From: Chlamydiota bacterium
Lineage (GTDB): Bacteria; Chlamydiota; Chlamydiia; Chlamydiales; Parachlamydiaceae
Length of the DNA stretch: 37,197 nucleotides
Reading direction: 5' to 3'
NCBI GenBank assembly: GCA_013287915.1
Contig: JABDCX010000018.1
Location: 2,789-39,985, forward strand
Below the pieces are notes generated by a model. That model was not told the DNA's origin. It saw only the letters and a list, made by a program, of their open reading frames with translations, and ran no database searches. The position numbers were made by a program, and so were the translations under genes. Positions within the stretch are counted from its first letter, which is position 1, and every line of letters starts with the position of its first letter. Shown here piece after piece: positions 7,082-15,493 of the stretch.

Positions 7082-8926
7082 CTATTTCTCGGAAGCTAGT
7101 TTTGTCAGCTTATCGAGGACTCGGTTATTTCGCGCCACAAAGTCGTTGAGCGTCGCTGGATCCATTTCCCGTTGAGAAAGCAAGGACAATTCGTACGCTT
7201 GCATGACGATATCTTGTGCTAAATTGGGATCGATCGCATCGATTTTTTCGACTGCATGCATCATCGGGTTGTTCGTGTTGACGACGAAGGTGTGAGCCTT
7301 CAGTTGCGCCATTTTGTTCATCGCCTCTTTTGGATCCATTTGCATCAGGTAGTCGCGCATGCGCCGCTGACTTTCATCGATTACGACAAAGCCTGGGATC
7401 GAATCGGATGCTAAGCTTTTTGCTTCGACAGTGACGGTGTGGTCGGTGAGTTTCGAACGGACAAAGTCCGCAAGTACTGTAGCGGCCGTCTTTCCTGAGG
7501 CATCGAGGACTGTTTTCTCGCGCGTTTTGTCTAAGAGATGGTCGTTGATCCCCGCGTCGATCCTCTGGAACACGACGGGAGAGAGTTTTGTTTCGAGGAA
7601 CTGCATCAGGTAAGGGTCGATCGGGCTATTGGCGCAAAGCACTTCGATCCCTTGCTGTTGGTAGATCTCCAAAAAGTGGGTCGCGTGCTTCATATCGTTG
7701 CTGTACATCACTTTTTCAGGGATTTTGTCCCGATTGCGTTCGATGTATTCCTCAACGGTTGTCCATTGCTCCCCTGTGTTTTTCCACACCAGAAACTCTT
7801 TCACGCGGTCGTAGAATTTGTCGTCTTCCAAGATACCAAGCTTCACCACCCAGGAGGCATCTTCCCAGCAGGAGATAAAGCGATCGCGTTCATTTCGATA
7901 GAGCGTCGAGAGGCTGTCGGACACTTTTTTGGAGATGTGGGAAGATAGCTGTCTGACTGTTCTGTCCATTTGCAGATAGCTTCGCGACACGTTCAAGGGG
8001 ATGTCGGGGCTGTCGATCACGCCGCGCAAAGCTGTGAGATAGTTGGGAATGATGTCTTTGCAATTATCAGAAACAAAAACTCTGTTGCAGTAGAGCTTGA
8101 CGCTCGTTTTGTTGAGATCGAGATCTTTTTTGAGTTTTGGAAAGTAGAGGATTCCCTTCAAGTGGAAAGGGTAATCGACATTGAGGTGTACCCAAAACAA
8201 GGGATCCTCTTCCATGGGGTAGAGATAGCGGTAAAATTCGAGGTAATCTTGTGTTGTGCATTCGGAGGCGGGCTTAATCCATAAAGGCACCTGGCTGTTG
8301 ATCAAGGAGGCGCCCAAGTAGACGGGATAGGGCAAGAACGAGCAGTAATGTTTCAAAATCTCGCGCATCCGCCTCTCTTCTAAGTCCTCCTCACTTTCTT
8401 TGTCGATGAAGAGCGTGATGGTCGTTCCTCGTGTCGTGCGCGTCCCTTTTTCTAAGGTGTACTCAGAAGAGCCATCGCACGTCCACAAGACAGGCTCTGC
8501 CCCTTCCTGGTAGGAGAGGGTGTCGATCTGCACTTTGGAGGCCACCATATAGGCGGAGTAGAAACCGAGCCCGAAGTGGCCGATGAATTGATCTTTTTCG
8601 TTATTCGTTTTGTATTTGCCAACGAAGTCTTCAGCGCCTGAGAAGGCGATTTGAGCGATGTATTTTTGCACCTCTTCGGCGGTCATGCCGATTCCGCTAT
8701 CGATGAACTGGAGGGTTTTTTGCTCTTTGTCGATTTTGATTTCGATCTTAAAATCTTCGTCCTGCGCTTGAGCAAGGCCTTGATCGCGTAAGATTTTGAC
8801 TTTGTGGATGGCATCGCAAGCGTTCGATACTAATTCGCGGACAAAAATATCCTTATCGGAATAGAGCCATCGCTTGATGATCGGCAAAATATTTTCGCTG
8901 TGAATTTCTAACTGATGCTGACTCAT
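7082..8926 (-). CDS. htpG: Molecular chaperone HtpG (Hsp90)
   Basis: A 614-residue cytoplasmic Hsp90, close to the usual bacterial length. The GHKL ATPase motifs are intact: ELVSNACDAIHK (about residues 31-42), IDSGIGMTAEEV, GHFGLGFYSAYMVA and GTTITLF. The middle domain has the expected LNVSRSYLQMDR. The start is supported by a near-perfect Shine-Dalgarno (TAGGAGGT read on the minus strand, about six bases before the ATG). It precedes the phosphatase gene by two bases. No CIRCE-type inverted repeat is visible in the ~98 bases upstream, so any heat-shock control is not of the obvious HrcA kind. Confidence 0.97.
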   Translation of the reverse strand: MSQHQLEIHSENILPIIKRWLYSDKDIFVRELVSNACDAIHKVKILRDQGLAQAQDEDFKIEIKIDKEQKTLQFIDSGIGMTAEEVQKYIAQIAFSGAEDFVGKYKTNNEKDQFIGHFGLGFYSAYMVASKVQIDTLSYQEGAEPVLWTCDGSSEYTLEKGTRTTRGTTITLFIDKESEEDLEERRMREILKHYCSFLPYPVYLGASLINSQVPLWIKPASECTTQDYLEFYRYLYPMEEDPLFWVHLNVDYPFHLKGILYFPKLKKDLDLNKTSVKLYCNRVFVSDNCKDIIPNYLTALRGVIDSPDIPLNVSRSYLQMDRTVRQLSSHISKKVSDSLSTLYRNERDRFISCWEDASWVVKLGILEDDKFYDRVKEFLVWKNTGEQWTTVEEYIERNRDKIPEKVMYSNDMKHATHFLEIYQQQGIEVLCANSPIDPYLMQFLETKLSPVVFQRIDAGINDHLLDKTREKTVLDASGKTAATVLADFVRSKLTDHTVTVEAKSLASDSIPGFVVIDESQRRMRDYLMQMDPKEAMNKMAQLKAHTFVVNTNNPMMHAVEKIDAIDPNLAQDIVMQAYELSLLSQREMDPATLNDFVARNNRVLDKLTKLASEK

Positions 8927-9024
8927 TGCAACCTCCTAAATTAAGAACGATCCTGCAATTTTCAGCGATCTGCCCCTTTTCCCGCAAGAGTCAAGGAGTT
9001 CCTTTTATTCGAGTCTGACTACTT

Positions 9025-10092
9025 TCACTTACCTGATTCAATGCGCATTCGGGCATGTGCAATAGCCCTGTGTAATTTCTCTTGCAGCACCTTCTTGGAT
9101 GGCAGTACGGTGAGGTACTCAGCGACATGGATGCCAGAGCGACCTAACTCGAGGAGTTCTACCCTCTCTTTCTTTTTTCCTGCACAAAGAATCAAGCCCA
9201 TCGGCGGTTCTTCTTCTTGACGACGCTCATATTTATCCAGCCAGCGCAAATATAACTCCATTTGACCTTTATACTCAGGCTTGAAATCCCCAAGTTTCAA
9301 TTCAATCGCTACTAATCGTTTTAGATCCCTGTGGTAAAAAAGGAGGTCTATGTGGAAATCCTCATCATCAATTGTAATACGCTTCTGTCGAGCAAGAAAT
9401 GTAAAACCCGCGCCCAACTCAAGAAGAAATTGCTCAAGTTCACGCATGATGGCATCCTCAAGGTCCTTTTCTAGATATCTGTCGTTTAGACTTAAAAACT
9501 CCAATACATAAGGATCGCGAAATACCAGATCGGGGGTAAAATGATCTTCTCTCCTTAACGCCTCTAATTCTGCTTGCACAACGGTTTTCGGTTTCTTAGA
9601 AAGCGCAGTACGTTCATAAAGCATAGAATCAATCTTGGATCTGAGTGTTCTCACATTCCACTGTTCAATCCGGCACATTTCTGCATAAAAATCCTTCATG
9701 ATTGGATCCTTGATGGGTATTAGCGCAACGAAATGGCTCCAACTCAATTGTCGTGACAGCGTCACGACAATTTGTTCATCAGGAAAAAGTTCTGAAAATT
9801 GTATCATTCGACGTAAATTTTTCTCTGAAAACCCATTTCCGTAGTCTGACACCAATTGTCGTGACGCTGTCACGACAATTGATTTTCCGTACTCTGCTCT
9901 ATCATCGAGCAAGATTTCCTCTCTAATACGGTTACCCACATGCCAGTAGAGCAGTGTTAGGCTTACATTAATTGTAGAAGCCACTGAGTGTCGGACTTGC
10001 TCGATCATTTCACGAAGATCTTTTAAGAAGTCTCTCTTTTTGGTTGTCGGTCTGGTTTTTTTGACTTTTTGAAGGCTCTGATTTTTTCTCAT
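9025..10092 (-). CDS. YhcG/DUF1016-family PD-(D/E)XK nuclease-fold protein
   Basis: A 355-residue member of the DUF1016 (YhcG) family. The N-terminal DUF1016_N region spans about residues 25-180 (SLTLLYWHVGNRI, FSEKNLRRMIQFSELFPDE, DFYAEMCRIEQWNVRTLR). The C-terminal domain has a PD-(D/E)XK nuclease core (DFHIDLLFYHRDLKRLVAIE then LKLG), where the aspartate and the ExK pair are intact. The family is widespread in bacterial accessory genomes, often near defence or mobile genes; the role is not established. The protein contains two near-identical decapeptides, SIVVTASRQL (71-80) and QIVVTLSRQL (107-116), each encoded by a DNA palindrome. The neighbours on both sides are unrelated, and I see no partner gene such as a restriction-modification subunit. 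Confidence 0.9.
   Translation of the reverse strand: MRKNQSLQKVKKTRPTTKKRDFLKDLREMIEQVRHSVASTINVSLTLLYWHVGNRIREEILLDDRAEYGKSIVVTASRQLVSDYGNGFSEKNLRRMIQFSELFPDEQIVVTLSRQLSWSHFVALIPIKDPIMKDFYAEMCRIEQWNVRTLRSKIDSMLYERTALSKKPKTVVQAELEALRREDHFTPDLVFRDPYVLEFLSLNDRYLEKDLEDAIMRELEQFLLELGAGFTFLARQKRITIDDEDFHIDLLFYHRDLKRLVAIELKLGDFKPEYKGQMELYLRWLDKYERRQEEEPPMGLILCAGKKKERVELLELGRSGIHVAEYLTVLPSKKVLQEKLHRAIAHARMRIESGK
9746..9772. repeat. 27-bp palindrome inside the DUF1016 gene, copy 1
   Basis: Perfect 12-bp arms, AATTGTCGTGAC and its complement, flank a three-base loop AGC. It encodes residues of the decapeptide QIVVTLSRQL on the minus strand. Apart from the loop it matches copy 2, located 107 bp away; the loops are reverse complements of one another. 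Confidence 0.95.
9853..9881. repeat. 29-bp palindrome inside the DUF1016 gene, copy 2
   Basis: Perfect 13-bp arms, CAATTGTCGTGAC and its complement, flank the loop GCT. It encodes residues of SIVVTASRQL on the minus strand. The core is the exact reverse complement of copy 1, so the two elements are inverted relative to each other. Confidence 0.95.
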
Positions 10093-10186
10093 AGGTTAAT
10101 TTCTTTATGTTGCGCGAGGTGAAGGACACAATTTTATTATACGTGGTCCCTGGGCACAAGAGAAAAATCAAAAGACAGATAGGTAG

Positions 10187-12109
10187 CTACTGACCAACTT
10201 CAATGATGCCAAGGTCCCATAGCAGGAAGCGAACGCCTTCTTTGGTAAGGTATGGGGCACCGTGCAAGTCTGTGTTGATGAATGATTCAAAGTTAACAAT
10301 GTCATCTGTATTTAGATCCGTTCCGTTCACCCTCGGACTTACGTTATTAATCCAGTTGAAAACGACTTCCATATAAATTTTCGGGCGCAGCAGCACATTT
10401 CGGAATAGCCCATCTTCACCCTTAACTTGAGCATATTGAGGATAGAGTGCGTCATAAATGATATTAACATGGTTTTCAACGGCTTGCGGAAGACTTTGCA
10501 GCTCTTCGCGCTGGGGAGTCGAATTTAAAATGCTTACCTTATCTGAGAGACCCATGATTTTTGTAAAATGACGTAAAAAAAATCCTTTCTGGAACTCATC
10601 GTACAATCTGTACTCCCAATTACGGAAAAACTTTTTCTCTACCCCTATATAAAGATCCCCTGTACGCGGACCGAGTTCAGGAAGGAAAAATAATTCATTC
10701 AGAGGTGGACCGGAATTATCCGAAAGAAAATATTTACTGAAAAGGCGCTCCAACGGCGTGGTGGGATATAATTTTCTAAGCACCTCACTTTTATAGGTCC
10801 GGATCCGATGACGCGTAGCCAGATGAATTCCATCTAGATAGTGCACATCATTGGTACCGCCGAAAACTCCCTCAAGAAAACGATCTCCTCGCGTAATAGA
10901 ACACACAACTTCATCAAGCACCGCCTCGCGCCACTTGGCTAAAGCCATGTGTACTGACCAAATAATTTCCTTAGATTTGGGGTTATGCATAAAACTTACC
11001 AGACGCGTCCATGCATCTGGACATTCAGCGCCAATCTCTGCAAATTCTTTTATTTTTGCTTCAAAATCGATCTCGTCTGCGAGAATTAACCCAAGGGTTT
11101 CAAATGTCAGCTTTTTAAAGAACTCGATGTCTTTTGGCGTTGTCCCTACAAGTATTCCTTCAAGCCCCTTTTTAAGACCTTCAAAGCCCTCTTTCTGCTC
11201 CCGTGTGAATGCGATTTTCCGTGATGCGAGTTTCTGTTCGATCAGAGCAAATAGAGTATTTCTTTGCTCTTCTGTCGGCGACGGATTGTCAGGGTTTGAC
11301 AGGATCTGCTCAACAACAGCGTTGTAGACATAGCTTGGATTGATGCGCAAGTCTTTACCCGAGTTCAGGGCTTGCAATTTCATTTTAAAATCAGCTACTT
11401 GTCTCTGTTGATTTCTGTCTACTTGTAAGGGGTTGAAAAGGTGTTTTCCTGGCAAGTCACTTGGCAAATTCGCAAGTTTGGGAAAAAAAATGAGAATCTT
11501 ATTTGCTGCAAAAGGGAGATTCTGTGTGAGTGAAACCGCTTGCATGAGCAAATTTTTTCCAGGGAGCATGACATCACCTACAATAGTTCCCCAGAAAGCA
11601 ACTTCTTTGACGTAACGTTCAATCCGTTCAGATAAGTTTTTAGTCTGTTTGAGGGCTAAAAAAGATAATCCGGCCAATCCAATGACAGAAGAGCTCTTAA
11701 ACCCAAACCGCAACTGCGCGACATAATACACGCCAATTGCAACATTTAAGAGCAGATCTGCGCGTTGAAGGAGTTTGTATGATCCCTTACAAGAAATACG
11801 GACAATTTTCCATAGATAGGTCGTCAAGATGGACTGATTATTGTCAGTATTATCTGCTTTTTGTTTAATTTTCTTTTCTTCAACCTGCCAAATGGCACCA
11901 AGTGCTCCTATCGTTTGTATAACTACAAACAAGGGGAATTTTTCAGGGATGTGAAAGGGATTATCCAGAATCTCGGTTAAATTGCTCACCTTGGCGTACA
12001 CTAGGTAAGCGATAGAAACAGATTGTTTCTTATCAAGAACAAGGTCATGGATTAAAACACTGTCGTGGTAACTTTCAAAAGCATTTAAAGAATAGTAAAA
12101 AGAATTCAT
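10187..12109 (-). CDS. Unrecognised 640-aa protein with N-terminal hydrophobic segments; possible effector
   Basis: I do not recognise this protein with confidence. Residues 1-55 are polar. A hydrophobic stretch follows at about 58-75 (FVVIQTIGALGAIW), then a bilobed hydrophobic region at about 118-155 (LLLNVAIGVYYVAQ, VIGLAGLSFLAL) with a short turn, a shape seen in chlamydial inclusion-membrane proteins. No cleavable signal peptide is evident. The soluble C-terminal ~480 residues are mostly helical. Within it, GAECPDAWTRLVSF followed about 60 residues later by TNDVHYLDGIHLATRHRI faintly recalls the catalytic CxD and the downstream acidic helix of NEL (IpaH/SspH-type) E3 ubiquitin ligases, but this is a pattern guess. 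It is divergent from the oxidase gene at 12261. Secretion into a host is inference only. Confidence 0.7.
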   Translation of the reverse strand: MNSFYYSLNAFESYHDSVLIHDLVLDKKQSVSIAYLVYAKVSNLTEILDNPFHIPEKFPLFVVIQTIGALGAIWQVEEKKIKQKADNTDNNQSILTTYLWKIVRISCKGSYKLLQRADLLLNVAIGVYYVAQLRFGFKSSSVIGLAGLSFLALKQTKNLSERIERYVKEVAFWGTIVGDVMLPGKNLLMQAVSLTQNLPFAANKILIFFPKLANLPSDLPGKHLFNPLQVDRNQQRQVADFKMKLQALNSGKDLRINPSYVYNAVVEQILSNPDNPSPTEEQRNTLFALIEQKLASRKIAFTREQKEGFEGLKKGLEGILVGTTPKDIEFFKKLTFETLGLILADEIDFEAKIKEFAEIGAECPDAWTRLVSFMHNPKSKEIIWSVHMALAKWREAVLDEVVCSITRGDRFLEGVFGGTNDVHYLDGIHLATRHRIRTYKSEVLRKLYPTTPLERLFSKYFLSDNSGPPLNELFFLPELGPRTGDLYIGVEKKFFRNWEYRLYDEFQKGFFLRHFTKIMGLSDKVSILNSTPQREELQSLPQAVENHVNIIYDALYPQYAQVKGEDGLFRNVLLRPKIYMEVVFNWINNVSPRVNGTDLNTDDIVNFESFINTDLHGAPYLTKEGVRFLLWDLGIIEVGQ

Positions 12110-12260
12110 TTAGAAACACCCGAATTAATTTTTAAAAATGGATGTTATCTAATAATCGAATACATATCAAGAAATTTTGATAGCGTGACCTGAAAACTTG
12201 ACACACAATGTTTAAAATGAAAAAGTGGTTAATTTCACATCTGAATAAAGGAGAAAGACA

Positions 12261-13487
12261 ATGAAGGTGCCTAGCTATTGTGTGAGCCTACTTCTCGGGT
12301 TGATGACGACTGGACGATTGCTGGCTGTAGAGGTAGAGAAAGTGGAACATTTAACACCTCCATTGATCACGACGGCAACGATTGATCAGAAAATTGCTTG
12401 CACGAGACCGATGCGTGAGGGGAAGTTTAATATTTCAGCAGAGGAAAAAGAGGGTAAGTTGCTTGTCCACTGCTATGGCCATGGAGGATCTGGTTGTACG
12501 ACGAGCTGGGGGTCTGTGTTGCAAGCGATTGAGAAATTTGAAGAATTGCAGGCCCAAAAACCAAATAAGACCGCCGGTCCACTGCGCGTGCTTGGCGTGG
12601 GAATTATCGGTTTGACAGCGGCAATTGAACTGACTCGCAAGGGCTACCAAGTTGCGGGGATTACCGCGAGCGAACTGTACGAAATTCCTTCTTGGAAGAA
12701 TGCGGGGTATTTTGCCTTAGTTTCGGTGAAAACAGATCCCGTAGAGCAAGCGAACCTGGACAATATTGGGCTGTGCACTTTTCTAGAATATAAGAAGATC
12801 AGCGAAGGGAAACACCCATACATCACGGCTGAGTGCGCGCGCTTGCTTCCTGTCTATTGCAGCGAAGACACCGAGTCTGGTGTAGAAGACCTTGAGAAGA
12901 ATGGGTTCATTCCGCAACGCGAATATGTCACGCTTGATTTTGGCAATGGCGTTACACACCCCCATTTTGTCAAATACATAACCTACTTTATGGATACGAC
13001 CCGCATCATGTTGCAATTGCGTGCAGAGGTCGATCGCTTAAAAATCCCCGTTGAGGAAAAAGAGATCACGGCATTCGACCAAGTGTCAGAAGAAATCGTG
13101 TTCAATTGCACTGGGTTGGGGGCAAAAGATTTAAATAACGACGATCAAATGATCGCTGTGCGCGGCCACCTCGTGAATTTGAATAGTGAATCTGGCATAG
13201 AGCACATGAATTACATGATCTATACGAAGGTGAAGGAACTAGATGGCTCATATGCGACGGTCTATATGTTCCCCAAATGTCTTCAGGTCAACGAGTACGA
13301 TACGCATGGTCGTGCCATTTACGGGACATTGGGAGGAACGTTTATTCCTCATACAGATAGCCTCACTGAAGGCCAGCTGAGAAAGTTGGATAAAGTTGAA
13401 TACAAGAAATTGTTGGATCGCAATTGTCTTTTTTTTTGGGGCAAACCTTACGAACCGACAAAATTGAATACGATCACTGTACAATAG
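12261..13487 (+). CDS. FAD-dependent D-amino-acid oxidase-like protein, apparently circularly permuted, with signal peptide
   Basis: A 408-residue protein with a clear Shine-Dalgarno (AAGGAG, seven bases before the ATG). Residues 1-22 look like a signal peptide (SLLLGLMTTGRLLA). Next comes the segment that is normally C-terminal in D-amino-acid oxidases: TRPMRE (48-53, matching the substrate-binding RPxR) and YGHGGSGCTTSWG (72-84, FAD binding). Only after that comes the normal N-terminus: the FAD dinucleotide motif VLGVGIIGLTAAIEL (110-124), then IVFNCTGLGAKDL (279-291), AVRGHLV (299-305) and YGTLGGTF (354-361), where the protein ends soon after. Expected chemistry is oxidation of a D-amino or imino acid with release of peroxide; a peroxiredoxin gene follows 17 bases downstream. 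No twin-arginine motif is seen, which is odd for an exported flavoprotein. Confidence 0.82.
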   Translation: MKVPSYCVSLLLGLMTTGRLLAVEVEKVEHLTPPLITTATIDQKIACTRPMREGKFNISAEEKEGKLLVHCYGHGGSGCTTSWGSVLQAIEKFEELQAQKPNKTAGPLRVLGVGIIGLTAAIELTRKGYQVAGITASELYEIPSWKNAGYFALVSVKTDPVEQANLDNIGLCTFLEYKKISEGKHPYITAECARLLPVYCSEDTESGVEDLEKNGFIPQREYVTLDFGNGVTHPHFVKYITYFMDTTRIMLQLRAEVDRLKIPVEEKEITAFDQVSEEIVFNCTGLGAKDLNNDDQMIAVRGHLVNLNSESGIEHMNYMIYTKVKELDGSYATVYMFPKCLQVNEYDTHGRAIYGTLGGTFIPHTDSLTEGQLRKLDKVEYKKLLDRNCLFFWGKPYEPTKLNTITVQ

Positions 13488-13504
13488 ATATACCAGGAGG
13501 AAAT

Positions 13505-14095
13505 ATGTCAGGCTCATCCACAGCGCAATACACAAGACCTGCGGATCAAAACATCATCAACCGCGTTAACGAGCACAAGAAAAATCGCCCGGTGGCAGGA
13601 TCTGCTTTTCCAGATCCCGATCCGAAGATCTTTCTTACGCGCTACAACAAGGAGGGCTTGACGGAGACATTCTATCCCGCAGGGGAACTCAAGGGGCTTC
13701 GCGTAGTCATGTTTACCGTACCAGGTGCCTGGACGAAGACCTGCACAAAACAGCATTTAGCAGGATTTAAAGAAGCTGCTGACAAAATCTTCAAGAGCGG
13801 CATTCGTAAAATCATTTGCGTCTGCCCAGACAAAGTGGATGTCGCTAAAGCCTGGAATGACGAAAAAGGAGATCCCCGCATCGAAATGTGGGCTGATAAC
13901 GAAGGGAAGCTGACGGATGCTTTGGGATTTGGTCTCAATATGTCTGGAGATCGGGCTCAAGGGATGGGGATGGTGCGCACAGCCGCTGTTATTAACAACG
14001 GGAACTACGAATGGCTCGAAATTGAAGGCGATCCTAGAGAATGCGTCATCTCGCACGCGACAAATGTGTTAAAACACCTAGGGGATAAAGGATAA
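13505..14095 (+). CDS. Peroxiredoxin, Prx5/redoxin type
   Basis: A 196-residue thiol peroxidase of the Prx5-like family, which reduces hydrogen peroxide and organic peroxides in the cytoplasm. The peroxidatic cysteine is C80 in FTVPGAWTKTCTKQHLAGF, matching the family pattern PGAFTPTCS..HLPGF. The conserved arginine is probably R158 in GMVRTAAVIN. Further cysteines are C105, C107 and C180; C180 could be a resolving residue. The start at 13505 has AGGAGG six bases upstream; an in-frame ATG at 13424 lies inside the oxidase gene and is rejected. The position directly behind a peroxide-generating oxidase suggests the two are expressed together. Confidence 0.9.
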   Translation: MSGSSTAQYTRPADQNIINRVNEHKKNRPVAGSAFPDPDPKIFLTRYNKEGLTETFYPAGELKGLRVVMFTVPGAWTKTCTKQHLAGFKEAADKIFKSGIRKIICVCPDKVDVAKAWNDEKGDPRIEMWADNEGKLTDALGFGLNMSGDRAQGMGMVRTAAVINNGNYEWLEIEGDPRECVISHATNVLKHLGDKG

Positions 14096-14105
14096 GCTAG
14101 GTGAC

Positions 14106-14966
14106 ATGAGCAAACCTGCTATCCTCACAGACGCCCGCTTGCTCGAGCTAAACAGCCGCGGGTTGATCCCTGGGCCTATGGAGGAGGAGGCTGCTTTTGC
14201 GCAGCGGGTTGAGTATTGTCTTGACTTGAGTCATCATTTGCAGGTGCCTTTGAATCCGGAAGTGCTCGCACATCCGGCACGCGATTTGAGCTACTACTAC
14301 GATGTGTCGATCGATTGGGTGCCGGTCATTTTCAGCAATGCGCGCCTCACGCCGTGGCATGGGGGGTGTGCGTGGATTTTTCAGGAAAACGAGGCTAGCC
14401 CGACGGGGGCCTTGATCCAATTGCGGCAACGCTTTCACCAACACAAACGCTACTTAAAAATCTACGACAGGGACGAGCTGCTGCGGCATGAGTTGGTTCA
14501 CGTCGGAAGGATGGTGTTTGAGGAGCCGCGCTTCGAAGAGATGCTTGCCTACGGCACTTCGTCACACTGGTTTAGGCATTGGTTTGGTCCTCTCGTGCAG
14601 GCGCCCTGGGAAAGCATCCTTTTTGTTTTGACGCTGGCCTTTCTATGCGTGTTCGATCTGTTTTTATTCAGCACCGGGCAGAGCCATTGGTTTGAGATTG
14701 CGCTGAATTTGAAGTTGATCCCTGTGGGAATGGTCGCGTTGGCCCTTGTACGGTTGGCGCGCAAAAAGTGGCAGTACCGCAGGTGCTTAGCGCGTTTAGA
14801 GTCTTTATTCGAAAGTGCGGCAACTGCACGAGCTGTTGCCTATCGCCTCACAGATGATGAAGTGCGTGCGTTTGGAGGATTCACAGAGGAAGAGATCCGC
14901 CGGTACGCGTCTCTCCGCAGCCGGGAAGAGCTCCGCTGGCGTGTGATCAACGAGGCCTATTTTTAA
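14106..14966 (+). CDS. Membrane protein with HExxH motif, possible zinc peptidase relative
   Basis: A 286-residue protein I cannot name. The soluble N-terminal half contains DELLRHELVHVGRMVFEE, with HELVH at residues 128-132, and then FEEMLAYG with E144/E145 about 12 residues downstream, which has the look of a gluzincin-type zinc site. Two membrane segments follow (about 169-189 and 198-218), then a basic, helical C-terminal tail (LARKKWQYRRCLARLESLF, then acidic helices). It begins 10 bases after the peroxiredoxin stop and is probably in the same transcript. The HExxH motif can occur by chance, so peptidase activity is inference. The protein may be a Chlamydiae-specific family. Confidence 0.78.
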   Translation: MSKPAILTDARLLELNSRGLIPGPMEEEAAFAQRVEYCLDLSHHLQVPLNPEVLAHPARDLSYYYDVSIDWVPVIFSNARLTPWHGGCAWIFQENEASPTGALIQLRQRFHQHKRYLKIYDRDELLRHELVHVGRMVFEEPRFEEMLAYGTSSHWFRHWFGPLVQAPWESILFVLTLAFLCVFDLFLFSTGQSHWFEIALNLKLIPVGMVALALVRLARKKWQYRRCLARLESLFESAATARAVAYRLTDDEVRAFGGFTEEEIRRYASLRSREELRWRVINEAYF

Positions 14967-15022
14967 AACATAACTAACTATTATTCTGATTGTTAAGGCT
15001 GTCAGAGAGGGAATGTCTGATT

Positions 15023-15051
15023 TTGACTAATATTAGAAGAAATTGTACAAT
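15023..15051 (+). promoter_or_regulatory. Predicted housekeeping-sigma promoter of the small gene at 15073
   Basis: TTGACT (15023-15028), a 17-base spacer and TACAAT (15046-15051) give a near-consensus promoter, 21 bases before the ATG. It is the best-looking promoter I found in the window. Confidence 0.65.
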
Positions 15052-15072
15052 AAGGAAAAAGGGAGGTTTATT

Positions 15073-15492
15073 ATGATAATGCCCGACCATTCTCCAAATG
15101 ATCGTATTTTTAACACAACTTATTCTTCAAATACAATACCTCATATTAATCAGATGCGTAATCAGTTAAGTGCAAAAAATTTATCAGCATTTGAAGTGGA
15201 TGTAAAAAAAGCATTGGGATCTAACACATTTTCTCCAGGTGATTTTTTAAGAAGACTGGATAGTTGGGATGTTACAGCCTTAAAACCAAACCAACTGCAA
15301 GCTCTTGACCGTTGTTATATTGCTATGAACGAAGCACTCAAAATTTGGGAAGGAAATAAAAATCAGATACGAAGAGAACAGCGCGTTCAAGATCCAGAAG
15401 TTGAAGTTGAAGTTTACGATGAATCTCAAGCGATCGAAAAATGTCTCTCCGTAGCAATACAAGCACAAAGAAACATTGAGTCATCATCATGA
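15073..15492 (+). CDS. Small hypothetical protein, 139 aa
   Basis: I recognise no domain. The start at 15073 has GGGAGG six bases upstream and a good promoter just before it; an in-frame TTG at 15043 is rejected because it would lie inside the promoter -10 region. The protein is polar and soluble, predicted largely helical, with an asparagine/serine-rich N-terminus and an acidic patch (DPEVEVEVYDES) around residues 107-118. It has no signal peptide or membrane segment. The gene is more A+T-rich than its neighbours and is a monocistronic unit converging on rpoN, which suggests a recently acquired or fast-evolving gene, possibly a secreted effector or chaperone-like protein. Confidence 0.7.
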   Translation: MIMPDHSPNDRIFNTTYSSNTIPHINQMRNQLSAKNLSAFEVDVKKALGSNTFSPGDFLRRLDSWDVTALKPNQLQALDRCYIAMNEALKIWEGNKNQIRREQRVQDPEVEVEVYDESQAIEKCLSVAIQAQRNIESSS

Positions 15493-15493
15493 C

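Noticed and set aside
8927-9024. Heat-shock operator (CIRCE) upstream of htpG
   Set aside because: No TTAGCACTC-N9-GAGTGCTAA-like inverted repeat is present.
10851-11327. 158-codon plus-strand frame opposite the 640-aa gene
   Set aside because: Shadow of the minus-strand gene; serine/arginine-rich composition typical of antisense translation.
12198-12226. TTGACA upstream of the oxidase gene as a promoter -35
   Set aside because: A perfect -35 hexamer, but no acceptable -10 at 16-19 bases; the TAAAAT at 12213 is too close.
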